Shown piece after piece: positions 1 through 6,905 of a stretch of DNA of 11,579 nucleotides. Within the stretch, counting starts at the first letter, position 1; every line of letters begins with the position of its first letter. The notes below the pieces were generated by a model, which saw only the letters and a program-made list of their open reading frames with translations, was not told where the DNA came from and did not search any database. A program made the position numbers and the translations under genes. The stretch is from an uncultured Bilophila sp. (GTDB taxonomy: Bacteria > Desulfobacterota > Desulfovibrionia > Desulfovibrionales > Desulfovibrionaceae), in NCBI GenBank assembly GCA_959604115.1, contig CAUHBW010000082.1, positions 1-11,579 of the forward strand, given 5' to 3'.

Positions 1-49
1 CTGATTCGTAATCAGTAGGTCCACGGTTCAAATCCGCGTGCTGGCTCCA
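1..49 (+). tRNA. tRNA-Thr (anticodon CGU), 5' part missing
   Basis: This is the 3' part of a tRNA, cut by the left edge of the window. The anticodon stem CTGA/TCAG (1-4 with 12-15) encloses the 7-nt loop TTCGTAA (5-11), which puts CGT in the anticodon positions, hence threonine reading ACG codons. A 5-nt variable loop (17-21), a T-arm with loop TTCAAAT (27-33), the 3' acceptor strand TGCTGGC (39-45), a T discriminator (46) and an encoded CCA (47-49) follow. The T stem has one A-C mismatch (A23 against C37), which is unusual. The D-arm and the 5' acceptor strand lie outside the window, so acceptor pairing cannot be checked. Confidence 0.92.
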
Positions 50-57
50 GAGAAAAC

Positions 58-92
58 AAGCCCTTACAGTGAATAGCTGTAAGGGCTTTTTT
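58..92 (+). terminator. Intrinsic terminator of the tRNA gene
   Basis: A perfect 12-bp stem (AAGCCCTTACAG at 58-69 with CTGTAAGGGCTT at 77-88) has a 7-nt loop and runs straight into six T (87-92). It begins 9 nt after the CCA end of the tRNA, as expected for a monocistronic tRNA transcript. Confidence 0.93.
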
Positions 93-149
93 CGTTGGGG
101 TAACGCGGAAGACGGAACCCGAGGCGATCCGTCCGTAAAAAGTCATTCG

Positions 150-173
150 GCCTTTTCAGACATCCTGAAAGGC
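150..173. repeat. Inverted repeat in the convergent intergenic region
   Basis: GCCTTTTCAG (150-159) and CTGAAAGGC (165-173) pair with one bulged T and a 5-nt loop. On the minus strand a T5 run follows about 8 nt later, so it may be a weak backup terminator for the minus-strand operon behind the stronger one at 231-265. Nothing else is visible between the tRNA terminator and that hairpin. Confidence 0.4.
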
Positions 174-230
174 TCGCCTGAGACGCGAGAAGCGGTTCCA
201 AACGCCAAGCGCGCCTGGTTCCGGATGCCG

Positions 231-265
231 AAAAAGGAAACCTCCCCGCACAGCGGAGAGGTTCC
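231..265 (-). terminator. Intrinsic terminator of the binding protein/amidohydrolase operon
   Basis: Read on the minus strand, GGAACCTCTCCGC (265-253), loop TGT and GCGGGGAGGTTTCC (249-236) form a GC-rich stem with one wobble pair and one bulge, followed directly by TTTTT (235-231). It lies about 60 nt after the amidohydrolase stop codon and marks the 3' end of the minus-strand transcript facing the tRNA gene. Confidence 0.8.
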
Positions 266-284
266 GGTTTCAGCAAGCCGTTTT

Positions 285-311
285 CGCCGGGTTCCCGGCG
301 ACGGCGGGAAC
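285..311. repeat. Two overlapping, mutually exclusive GC hairpins
   Basis: CGCCGGG-TT-CCCGGCG (285-300) and GTTCCCG-N7-CGGGAAC (291-311) share their middle arm, so only one can form at a time. They lie between the amidohydrolase stop codon and its terminator, in the 3' untranslated part of that transcript. No T-run follows either hairpin on the minus strand. Confidence 0.5.
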
Positions 312-327
312 GCATGGAAGGACAGGG

Positions 328-1974
328 CTACAGAGCGCCGTACACCGCCTTGTTCCCCACTATCGTGCACGCTACGGGAATATCCTTGATGAGCTTCTTG
401 TCCACGGTCAGGGGATTTTCCTCAAGGACGGTGAAGTCCGCGAGCTTTCCCGGCTCGATGCTGCCCGTGTCGCGTTCCCGGTGGTGCTGGTAGGCGGCCC
501 ATATGGTGATGGACTTCAAGGCGTCGACGACCGGGATGCACTGCTGCGGCCCCAGTTCCTCGCCGTCGCTGGTGAGCCTGTTGGCGGCGGACCAGACGGA
601 AAGCAGCGGATCTATGGGCGTGATGGAGGTGTCGTTGTGCAGGCTGAAGGGGATGTGCCGTTCGAGCGCGCTCCTCAGGGGGTTTATGCGGGCGGCGCGC
701 TCTTTGCCGAGGAAGATGTCGCGGTGCCGCGCTCCCCAGTAGTAGGTGTGCACCACGAAGAAGGAAACGACGACGCCCAGACGGGCGATACGGTCAAGCT
801 GATCCTCACGGGCGGTCTGGCAATGGATGACGACGTCGCGGCTCAGGGCGCTGGGATACTCCTTCTGCGCCTCCTCATACGCCACGAGGATGTCCTCGAT
901 GCCCGCGTCTCCGTTGCCGTGGATCGCCACCTGCCACCCCTGACGGTGGTAGCGTTTGACCAGTTCCACAAGAGCTTCGCGGGCGTGGATGGGGAAGCCG
1001 CGCCATGTGGTGTAGCTGCCGGGCTCTCCGTCGGGCGCGGTGGAGTAGGGATTGCTCAGATACCCCGTATAGCCTTGCAGGCTTCCGTCCTGAAAGAGCT
1101 TGACCGCCCCCAGCGTCAGCATGCCGTCGTCCGTCAGGGGCATCCCCGGACAGGGCGTGGCGGGTGCGCGCGTAAAGTCGAACGATCCGTGGCGGGGAAG
1201 GAGCTGCACCCTGTTTTTCAGCAGTCCCTTTTCATGCGCTTTGAAGTAGCAGTCCCACATGTCCGTGGTGCAGCCGCCCTCGTGGGCGGAGGTGACGCCC
1301 TTGGCCGTGTAGACGTTCGAGGCGAACGCTGCGGCCTTGAGCCACGCGTCCTCGGTGACTTCGGGGGCGGCTTCGAGAACCAGGTTGATGGCCGCCGGTT
1401 CCTGAAGGAGCCCCGTCAGCTTGCCGTCGCGCTTGACGAAAACGCCTCCGGGAGGATTGGGGGTTTGCTCCGTGATGCCCGCCATCTTCAGAGCAAGGCT
1501 GTTGACCACTCCCAGATGACCTGAAATGTGCCGCAGAAAGAGCGGATGATCCGGGCACATGGCGTCCACCTCTTCCAGCGTGAAGTGCCGCCCTTCGGCA
1601 AGCGCGGTGTCGTCGTACCCCTGACAGAGAATCCACTCGCCCTTGGGCGTGTCGGCGGCCTTTTTCCTGACCGCATCGGCGATGTCCCGCATGCTGCGGA
1701 CGGTTCCGATGGGGGCGCAGTTGATGTCCAGATAGTCGCAATAGTAGTTCCCCGCCCGCATGAAATGGCTGTGTCCGTCGTAAAAGCCGGGAAGCATCGT
1801 CTTTCCTTTCAGATCGACGTATTCCGTTCCCTCGCCTTTGAACGGGGCCATTTCGCCCGCGGAACCCACGGCCAGAATGCGATCGCCGGCCACGGCGCAG
1901 CACTCGACGGCCGAACACCGGGAATCCATGGTCAGAATGGTTCCGTTATGGTAAATATGCGTCGCTTTTGTCAT
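328..1974 (-). CDS. Amidohydrolase family 3 (YtcJ-like) metal-dependent hydrolase
   Basis: This is a cytoplasmic metal-dependent hydrolase of the amidohydrolase superfamily, 548 residues, close to the usual 530-560 for YtcJ-like proteins. It has no signal peptide. The N-terminal small domain leads into the metal motif DGHSH (H68, H70). Further ligand candidates are K292 in VKLFQDGSL (a possible carboxylated lysine), H352 in AIHGNGD, H384 in VIHCQ and D448 in LHNDTS. The C-terminal GSIEPGKLADFTVL is the family's closing beta-sandwich motif. An in-frame ATG two codons upstream (1980) is only 1 nt from the ribosome site AAGGAG, whereas the ATG at 1974 has a 7-nt spacer, so I use 1974. The gap to the upstream binding-protein gene is 37 nt, which indicates one operon. 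The family cleaves C-N bonds of amides and N-substituted formamides; the substrate here cannot be told. Confidence 0.93.
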   Translation of the reverse strand: MTKATHIYHNGTILTMDSRCSAVECCAVAGDRILAVGSAGEMAPFKGEGTEYVDLKGKTMLPGFYDGHSHFMRAGNYYCDYLDINCAPIGTVRSMRDIADAVRKKAADTPKGEWILCQGYDDTALAEGRHFTLEEVDAMCPDHPLFLRHISGHLGVVNSLALKMAGITEQTPNPPGGVFVKRDGKLTGLLQEPAAINLVLEAAPEVTEDAWLKAAAFASNVYTAKGVTSAHEGGCTTDMWDCYFKAHEKGLLKNRVQLLPRHGSFDFTRAPATPCPGMPLTDDGMLTLGAVKLFQDGSLQGYTGYLSNPYSTAPDGEPGSYTTWRGFPIHAREALVELVKRYHRQGWQVAIHGNGDAGIEDILVAYEEAQKEYPSALSRDVVIHCQTAREDQLDRIARLGVVVSFFVVHTYYWGARHRDIFLGKERAARINPLRSALERHIPFSLHNDTSITPIDPLLSVWSAANRLTSDGEELGPQQCIPVVDALKSITIWAAYQHHRERDTGSIEPGKLADFTVLEENPLTVDKKLIKDIPVACTIVGNKAVYGAL

Positions 1975-1981
1975 GTGCATT

Positions 1982-1987
1982 CTCCTT
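1982..1987 (-). promoter_or_regulatory. Ribosome binding site that decides the amidohydrolase start
   Basis: AAGGAG on the minus strand lies 7 nt before the ATG at 1974 but only 1 nt before the ATG at 1980. The downstream ATG is therefore the more likely start, giving a protein beginning MTKATHIYHNG. Confidence 0.75.
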
Positions 1988-2011
1988 GCCTGACGGCGCC
2001 GGTGGGGGCGA

Positions 2012-3094
2012 TCAGTTCTTGTTGACGAACTCCGTGTTCACCAGCCTGAGGTACTTGTCCGTGACGTAACCGGCGTTCTTGACCTTGTCGTAGTTCTCTT
2101 CGTTGATGCGCTCGGTGGCGAAATAGAAGTCGGCCATGTCCGACTGCCACTTCTGCGCCTGACTGGGGCCGGACGACGTATCAAAAAGATCGAGCTGCTC
2201 CTCAAGCGTAAACACGGGGTGGTACTTCAGGTCGTTGAGGGCCAGCTTTTCGTCGCAGAGCCTGCCGCCGAAGTCCTTGCAGAAACGCTGGTAGTCGGGC
2301 ACGAGCGCCTCGGGATTCGTGCTTCTGATGAACTTCACGGCTCTGAGATACACGGAGAGGAACTTGGCGGCCATTTCCGGGTTGGCTTCGGCATAGCCGG
2401 TTTCCGCAACGAGAACGATGGGGATGGTCTTGCCGCAGTCGCGCACCGTCCCGGCCATGACGTCTCCGCGTTCGAGCACGCCGAAAAGTTCCGGCGCCCA
2501 CAGGGCGACGCCGCCGTTGACGGTCCTGGAGACGAGGGCGGAGACGGCCTGCCCCTGATCCACGTTGCGCAGCTTGATGTCCTGCTGCTTGAGGCCGAAG
2601 GCGGAAAGCCATGAATAGAGCGCGTAGTGCGCCGAAGTGCCCACGCTGGTATAGAAGGTCTTGCCGCGAATGGCGTCGGCCGAACCCAGAACGTCGGGGT
2701 GGTCGGGCACCAGCCCCTTCTCCTTCGCGATGGGGCTGTCTTGCGGCAACACGACGCCGTTGCAGAGAGATTCGTCATTGCCGTTGCCGATGACCGACAT
2801 GTCAAGGCGCAGATACCCGAGCATGGCCGGCAGCGCGCCCATGGCGCCGAAACGCCATTCTCCGAGGGACAGCCCGTCTATCATGGCCGGTCCGCTGGAA
2901 TAGAGGGTCATCTTCACATCCAGACCGATCTCCTTGTCCCAGCCCTTGTCGCGGGCAAGCCACATCACGAACGCCTCATATTCGTCCAGCCACGCGGTGG
3001 AAAGGGAGACGGGCTTTGCCGTCGCGGCCGCGCAAGGCTGGGCAAAAGCGCACATGACGGCCAAAAGAACCGGAATCACTAGTTTTCTGAACAT
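2012..3094 (-). CDS. ABC transporter substrate-binding protein, NMT1/SsuA-like, secreted
   Basis: This is a predicted periplasmic solute-binding protein of 360 residues. It starts with a Sec signal peptide: MFRK, a hydrophobic stretch LVIPVLLAVMCAFA, then a cleavage region around PCAAATA. The mature part opens with LSTAWLDEYEAFVMWLARDKGW and continues with GLDVKM, the layout of the NMT1/SsuA/TauA class, which bind sulfonates, nitrate, pyrimidine precursors and related small molecules. A later stretch, IRGKTFYTSVGTSAHY, fits the usual ligand-loop region (RGK...G(T/S)xxHY). A longer frame exists upstream (to 3202), but GAGGAG sits 6 nt before the ATG at 3094, and this start puts the signal peptide at the N terminus. 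It is co-oriented with the amidohydrolase 37 nt downstream and follows a sigma-54 type promoter. No permease or ATPase partner lies in the window. The ligand is unknown. Confidence 0.9.
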   Translation of the reverse strand: MFRKLVIPVLLAVMCAFAQPCAAATAKPVSLSTAWLDEYEAFVMWLARDKGWDKEIGLDVKMTLYSSGPAMIDGLSLGEWRFGAMGALPAMLGYLRLDMSVIGNGNDESLCNGVVLPQDSPIAKEKGLVPDHPDVLGSADAIRGKTFYTSVGTSAHYALYSWLSAFGLKQQDIKLRNVDQGQAVSALVSRTVNGGVALWAPELFGVLERGDVMAGTVRDCGKTIPIVLVAETGYAEANPEMAAKFLSVYLRAVKFIRSTNPEALVPDYQRFCKDFGGRLCDEKLALNDLKYHPVFTLEEQLDLFDTSSGPSQAQKWQSDMADFYFATERINEENYDKVKNAGYVTDKYLRLVNTEFVNKN

Positions 3095-3100
3095 ACGTTT

Positions 3101-3106
3101 CTCCTC
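3101..3106 (-). promoter_or_regulatory. Ribosome binding site of the binding-protein gene
   Basis: GAGGAG on the minus strand ends 6 nt before the ATG at 3094. It supports the internal start that places the signal peptide at the protein's N terminus, instead of the upstream in-frame ATG at 3202, which would add 36 charged residues. Confidence 0.8.
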
Positions 3107-3178
3107 GATTGCGAAGTCCGCCTCCCTGCGTCGCAGGCGTGTGCGGAGCCGAATAATGGATGTGGGCATTCTCTTCTT

Positions 3179-3194
3179 AGCAAAAAATATGCCT
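3179..3194 (-). promoter_or_regulatory. Sigma-54 (RpoN) promoter for the binding protein/amidohydrolase operon
   Basis: The minus strand reads AGGCATATTTTTTGCT. Against the sigma-54 consensus TGGCACG-N4-TTGCW it keeps GGCA at -24, the full TTGCT at -12, and the required 10 nt between GG and GC; three positions differ (T1, C6, G7). The predicted transcription start is near 3168, giving a leader of about 74 nt before the ATG at 3094. The gene directly upstream encodes a sigma-54 activator, which is the expected partner. The T-run in the spacer is also the U-run of that gene's terminator. Confidence 0.72.
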
Positions 3195-3213
3195 TCTCTC
3201 ATCGAAAGAAGGC
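3182..3213 (-). terminator. Intrinsic terminator of the sigma-54 activator gene
   Basis: On the minus strand GCCTTCTTTC-GAT-GAGAGAAGGC (3213-3191) forms a 10-bp stem with one wobble pair and a 3-nt loop. It is followed by ATA and six T (3187-3182). It starts about 31 nt after the activator's stop codon and overlaps the sigma-54 promoter at 3179-3194. Confidence 0.75.
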
Positions 3214-3244
3214 GAGAGGACGAAGGACGGCTCCCGGCGGCGCG

Positions 3245-6200
3245 TCATCTTTTTTCCCTGTGCTTCCTTGCGCTTTCGATGCCGTATTCGCGCAGCTTGA
3301 CGTACAGCGTGGATCGCTTCATGCCCAGAATGTCGCTCGCGCCGCCGAGACCGGATATTTTTCCGCCGGTTCTCTGCATGACGTATTCGATATACCTGCG
3401 CTGCACTTCGTCCAGAGTGGGCAGCTCCGCGAAGGCCGTATCCAGCTCCGCGCCGAGTTCCTTCGTCGTCCGCACGTCCGCGGGAAGAAAATGGAGGTCA
3501 AAGGTGTTCTCATCGGAAAGGATGACCGCGCGCTCGACGATGTTCTTCATCTCGCGGATGTTGCCGGGCCATGCGTAGTTTTGAATGATTTCCAGCAGTT
3601 CCTCACCGGGATACGGCATTTTTTTCCCGTATCTGCGCGAGTACAGGTCAAGGAAATACAAGAACAGCTCTTCGAGATCCTCCCTGCGTTCCCGCAGGGC
3701 GGGGATGCGTATGGGAAAGACGGCGAGGCGGTAATAGAGATCTTCGCGGAACATCTGGTCGGCGATGGCCTGTTTCAGATCCCTGTTGGTTGCGGCGACA
3801 ATCCGGAAGGACGAGTAGACCTCGGTCGTACCGCCCACGCGGTTGAACTTGTGCTCCTGAAGAACCCGCAGCAATTTGATCTGCATGTTGAGCGGGATAT
3901 CCCCCACCTCGTCGATGAAAAGGGTTCCCTTGTCCGCAAGTTCGCAATAGCCGATCTTGCGTTCGCTGGCGCCGGTGAACGCCCCCTTTTCATGGCCGAA
4001 AAACTCATTCTCGAAAAGGCTTTCCGACAGCGCGGCGGGGTGGACGGCCACGAACGGGCCGCTGCAGTTGCTGTGCTGATGGATGTAGTTGGCGAGAACC
4101 TCCTTGCCGACCCCCGTTTCCCCGAGCAGCAGGATCGCCGCATCGGTGCCGGCAACCCTGTGCGCCTGCTCCAGACACCTCTTGAACGAGGGGCTCTTGC
4201 CCACGATGCGCGACATGTCCTCATGGTTCAGGTTGTTGACCACCTGAATCCGCTGCTTTTCCCGCAGGTTTCTGCGCTCACTCAGCAGCCTCACGGCGTT
4301 CCGCAGCTCGGCCGTGCAGAACAGGGACATGTGCTGCAGGTCGTCGGAGGAACAGACGTGCAGGCGGCTGGTCTTTTCCGCGCTGTCGATGTAGATGACC
4401 CAGCTTTCCTCATCGTTCGCATTGAAGGGAATGGTCAGGATGCAGTACCCGTTATAACGGCTGTATCCAAAGATTCCCCTGCGTATGTTTTCGGTCAGGC
4501 GGTGCGTTACGGGCTTGAAATTGTCGTCGTTCAATTCCGTCTGCGAAAGATTGCAGCACCCGATGCATTCGAGACGGGAACCTTTGCTATGGAAAATGGC
4601 CACCCGCTCCGCATGGAAAATCTTTCTCATGACGATGGCGAGGCTGTTGCAGTAGTTCTCAAGCGTGTCCCATTCACGGATGTTTCCCAGCTCAAAGCAG
4701 AATTTTTTGAACAGGGCCCCCCCTCCATCCTCGGAAGGCAGCTTTCCGCCAGCATCCGCGGAACTGCTGGAAACCAGACGCTCAAGCTCAATCGCCGCCA
4801 GCACCTGCCGCGCTTCGTTCCTTGCGAGCGCGGCCCCCCTGGCCTGCCCCATCTTTTCCAGAACCCGGGCTTTCAGATCGAGGGCCAGCCCCTTTTCCAA
4901 CGGGGCTCCGACGGATTCGAAAATCCTTATGCTGTCCTCGACGTACTGCATGACCTCATCCAGAGGACGGCCGTTCATGAAACAAAACGTGGCCTTCATC
5001 CGGAACGCATTCCCACGCATCATATGATTGGGCCCCTCGCGCATGGATTCATACAATTCATCAAAATCAAGATCCTTCAGCACGGGGTACCCTTCGAGCG
5101 CATAGAGCATGGCCAGCTCAAGCATCCAGGGGTAGCAGTTCCCAAACGTGAGGGACGTATCCTTGTGAACTTCTTCAAATGCATTGGATATGGTTCTATA
5201 CGATAACGCAAGTTCCCCGCGGTATGCCTGACACAGCGCGATGCCGATATAGGTCCGTATGCTGAACTTGGGAATGGAAAAAAAGGCAGGATCCGACAGA
5301 ATGCTCTGGAAAAGGGCAAGCGCTTCGTCGTTTCTGCGCATATACGCCAGAAGAATCCCCAGATGATACCTGCAAATGAGCGAACGGGTACGGTTACCTT
5401 CGATTTCCGAGGTGGTCACGGCGGACTTGAGCATCCCTTCGGCATACGGGAAAAAGCCTCTGTACGTCGCCGCCGAGGCCGCCTGCGTGACCATCTGGGA
5501 CTCCATGAGCGGCATGAATGGCTTCTGGGGATTGCTCTGCATCTTTTCAAAGATGTCTATGGCCGTCTTATAGTCGCCCGCAAGAAAATGAATGATGAAA
5601 AAAAGGGATCGGCACTGATTATACAGTTCCACTTCATTAAAACTGTTTATGGCCAACATGGCTTTCTCGCATATGGCATAGGCGAGCTTGTAGTTCACGA
5701 TGCCGCTGAAGAAGAACATGAATCCCTTGCAGACGTTCAGGAAAATCTCGATACGCCTGTTCTCCGACGCCTTCGCGATAGTGAGCGTGCTTTCGAGGAG
5801 ATAGCGCGCTTTCGGCACAAACTTGAGGAAATACAGGGAAACGTCGACGGTCGCCACAATGACGGGAGTGATCCGTTGCAGGTCCGGCACCCTGCTGCCG
5901 ACAAGCCATTTTTCGACCCTGCCCAGCAGCAGATCCAGATATCCGTAACAGGCGAGATTCTCCGCAAGCCTGTCATGGCGATAGATGGCTTCGAGACAGA
6001 GCAGGCAGACCGCCTCGTCGTCTTCTGAATCAAAAAACTCAATGAGTTTGTCAAGATGTGAATCATTCGACTCGCCATTCGCCCTTGCCTTGAGCAACAG
6101 AGCGGTGCCTTTGGGCGTCGGAGAGAAGCCGCCCTTCGCCTCTCTGGCGAGCCCTTTCTCCACAAGCGGGAGCAAGACGTCATGGGAGGGGGCCACGCCC

Positions 6201-6289
6201 AGCATTTGGGCAAACATGAGAGGCATGTGGCTGTTCTGGAGTCTGGAGAGCAGCCAGAGGGTGTTGTACTCGAGAGTATCCTGAAGCAT
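3245..6289 (-). CDS. Sigma-54-dependent transcriptional activator with TPR-like and GAF-like N-terminal regions
   Basis: This is a bacterial enhancer-binding protein of 1,014 residues, about twice the usual length. Residues 1-75 look like a winged-helix-type domain. About 80-500 is an all-helical repeat region resembling tetratricopeptide repeats. About 525-665 looks like a GAF-type sensor. About 690-930 is the AAA+ domain: Walker A GETGVGKE (723-730), the sigma-54 contact loop GAFTGA (769-774), Walker B GTLFIDEVGD (788-797), FREDLYYRL (847-855) and WPGNIRE (907-913). The C terminus is a Fis-type helix-turn-helix (about 975-1006). There is no receiver domain, so control is likely by a bound ligand or protein, not a phosphorelay. 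A GTG at 6301 is in frame, but AGGTGG sits 8 nt before the ATG at 6289, so I prefer the ATG. Sigma-54 promoters on both sides suggest it controls the binding protein/hydrolase operon and the symporter. Confidence 0.95.
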   Translation of the reverse strand: MLQDTLEYNTLWLLSRLQNSHMPLMFAQMLGVAPSHDVLLPLVEKGLAREAKGGFSPTPKGTALLLKARANGESNDSHLDKLIEFFDSEDDEAVCLLCLEAIYRHDRLAENLACYGYLDLLLGRVEKWLVGSRVPDLQRITPVIVATVDVSLYFLKFVPKARYLLESTLTIAKASENRRIEIFLNVCKGFMFFFSGIVNYKLAYAICEKAMLAINSFNEVELYNQCRSLFFIIHFLAGDYKTAIDIFEKMQSNPQKPFMPLMESQMVTQAASAATYRGFFPYAEGMLKSAVTTSEIEGNRTRSLICRYHLGILLAYMRRNDEALALFQSILSDPAFFSIPKFSIRTYIGIALCQAYRGELALSYRTISNAFEEVHKDTSLTFGNCYPWMLELAMLYALEGYPVLKDLDFDELYESMREGPNHMMRGNAFRMKATFCFMNGRPLDEVMQYVEDSIRIFESVGAPLEKGLALDLKARVLEKMGQARGAALARNEARQVLAAIELERLVSSSSADAGGKLPSEDGGGALFKKFCFELGNIREWDTLENYCNSLAIVMRKIFHAERVAIFHSKGSRLECIGCCNLSQTELNDDNFKPVTHRLTENIRRGIFGYSRYNGYCILTIPFNANDEESWVIYIDSAEKTSRLHVCSSDDLQHMSLFCTAELRNAVRLLSERRNLREKQRIQVVNNLNHEDMSRIVGKSPSFKRCLEQAHRVAGTDAAILLLGETGVGKEVLANYIHQHSNCSGPFVAVHPAALSESLFENEFFGHEKGAFTGASERKIGYCELADKGTLFIDEVGDIPLNMQIKLLRVLQEHKFNRVGGTTEVYSSFRIVAATNRDLKQAIADQMFREDLYYRLAVFPIRIPALRERREDLEELFLYFLDLYSRRYGKKMPYPGEELLEIIQNYAWPGNIREMKNIVERAVILSDENTFDLHFLPADVRTTKELGAELDTAFAELPTLDEVQRRYIEYVMQRTGGKISGLGGASDILGMKRSTLYVKLREYGIESARKHREKR

Positions 6290-6324
6290 GACGCCGTCCA
6301 CCTGTTACAAGAAAAAGCATATTG

Positions 6325-6344
6325 TCCAGATTCTGGAATCTGGA
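6325..6344. repeat. 20-bp palindrome in front of the activator gene
   Basis: TCCAGATTC (6325-6333), TG, then GAATCTGGA (6336-6344) form a perfect 9-bp dyad. It lies 36-55 bp before the activator's ATG, at or just after the transcription start expected from the promoter at 6348-6376. It could be an operator for autoregulation or a 5' hairpin in the transcript. Confidence 0.6.
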
Positions 6345-6347
6345 TTT

Positions 6348-6376
6348 ATTGTAGCAAGTTTTGTTCAGAATTTGAA
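6348..6376 (-). promoter_or_regulatory. Candidate sigma-70 promoter of the activator gene
   Basis: On the minus strand a -10 hexamer TACAAT (6353-6348, 5 of 6 to consensus) follows a 17-nt spacer and a -35-like TTCAAA (4 of 6). The region is the most AT-rich stretch upstream of the activator. One dyad overlaps the -35 and another lies at the expected start, as would be seen for a regulated promoter. Confidence 0.5.
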
Positions 6377-6378
6377 CA
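6362..6378. repeat. Dyad overlapping the activator's -35 region
   Basis: TGTTCA (6362-6367), 5 nt, then TGAACA (6373-6378) form a 6-bp inverted repeat with operator-like spacing. It covers the proposed -35 hexamer of the activator promoter, where a bound repressor or the activator itself could block transcription. Confidence 0.45.
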
Positions 6379-6905
6379 GAGGGAGGCTTGTGCGATCCGG
6401 CACGCTGCGGCGATGGCCTTGCCCGCGCGACCGCTGTTGCGGGTTCCCCTCCGCTGTCGGGCCCGCCGTTTTTCCTCCGGGACTCGTTCCGGCGCTCCCG
6501 GCTGCGGCTTGCCCTCCTCTTTCCGCCCATCGCGCAGGCTTAAAAAAGATTTTTTTCACGTAAGAAGCGGCCTGAGGAACATTCCGTTCCCCTTCCGCCG
6601 CAGGTCGGCAATAAAGTCCTTCCCTTCCCTTTCCGCAGAAAGGTCGTACGCACTGCTCTCCATTTGCGAAAACGTTTACGGCATACTGCGGACAATGCCG
6701 ACTCATGCCGCACCGGCTCCAGTTCCTATAGCCGACAGATAGCGAAACAAGTTCGGAGAACCGGCCTGCATTCCCCACACTTCAGACATTGAAGCGACGA
6801 AGTCCATGCCGGGCATCGGAACAGTGCATGCTTATCCGGCAACGCTCCCTTTTCTCTTTATTCTTATGCGGAGATGACGGCGGGCCGAAACCATCGGGCT
6901 TTTGG
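6379..6905. other. Non-coding stretch upstream of the symporter promoter
   Basis: I see no convincing gene here. The open frames lack recognisable protein character and good ribosome sites. Visible structure is an A6-GA-T7 block near 6542-6557 (possibly bent DNA), a dyad CGGCAT-N10-ATGCCG (6679-6700) and a compact dyad ATGCC-G-GGCAT (6806-6816). The latter lies about 95 bp before the sigma-54 -24 element, where activator sites usually sit. Confidence 0.5.
6806..6816. promoter_or_regulatory. Candidate upstream activator site (dyad)
   Basis: ATGCC-G-GGCAT is a perfect 11-bp palindrome about 120 bp before the predicted sigma-54 transcription start, a typical enhancer distance. A second dyad with related half-sites (CGGCAT and ATGCCG) lies at 6679-6700. 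The half-site is short and could recur by chance, so this is a lead only. Confidence 0.28.

Noticed and set aside
481..1524. Long plus-strand open frame (347 codons) opposite the amidohydrolase gene
   Set aside because: It is antisense to a gene with clear family motifs, has no recognisable protein features, and is explained by the GC-rich codon pattern of the real gene.
3260..5206. 648-codon plus-strand open frame opposite the sigma-54 activator
   Set aside because: The minus strand encodes unmistakable Walker, GAFTGA and Fis motifs across this span; the antisense frame has none and is a shadow of it.
6299..6301. GTG start for the sigma-54 activator
   Set aside because: The AGGTGG ribosome-site-like sequence overlaps this GTG and is well spaced (8 nt) from the ATG at 6289, which is therefore preferred; the difference is only four residues.
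6350..6365. Sigma-54-like -12 element (TTGCT) upstream of the activator
   Set aside because: The -24 position reads TG in place of GG and most -24 bases differ, so the sigma-70 reading of the same region is better.
6365..6778. 137-codon minus-strand frame and similar frames in the gap upstream of the symporter
   Set aside because: No family resemblance, no good ribosome site, and overlap with the activator's promoter region.
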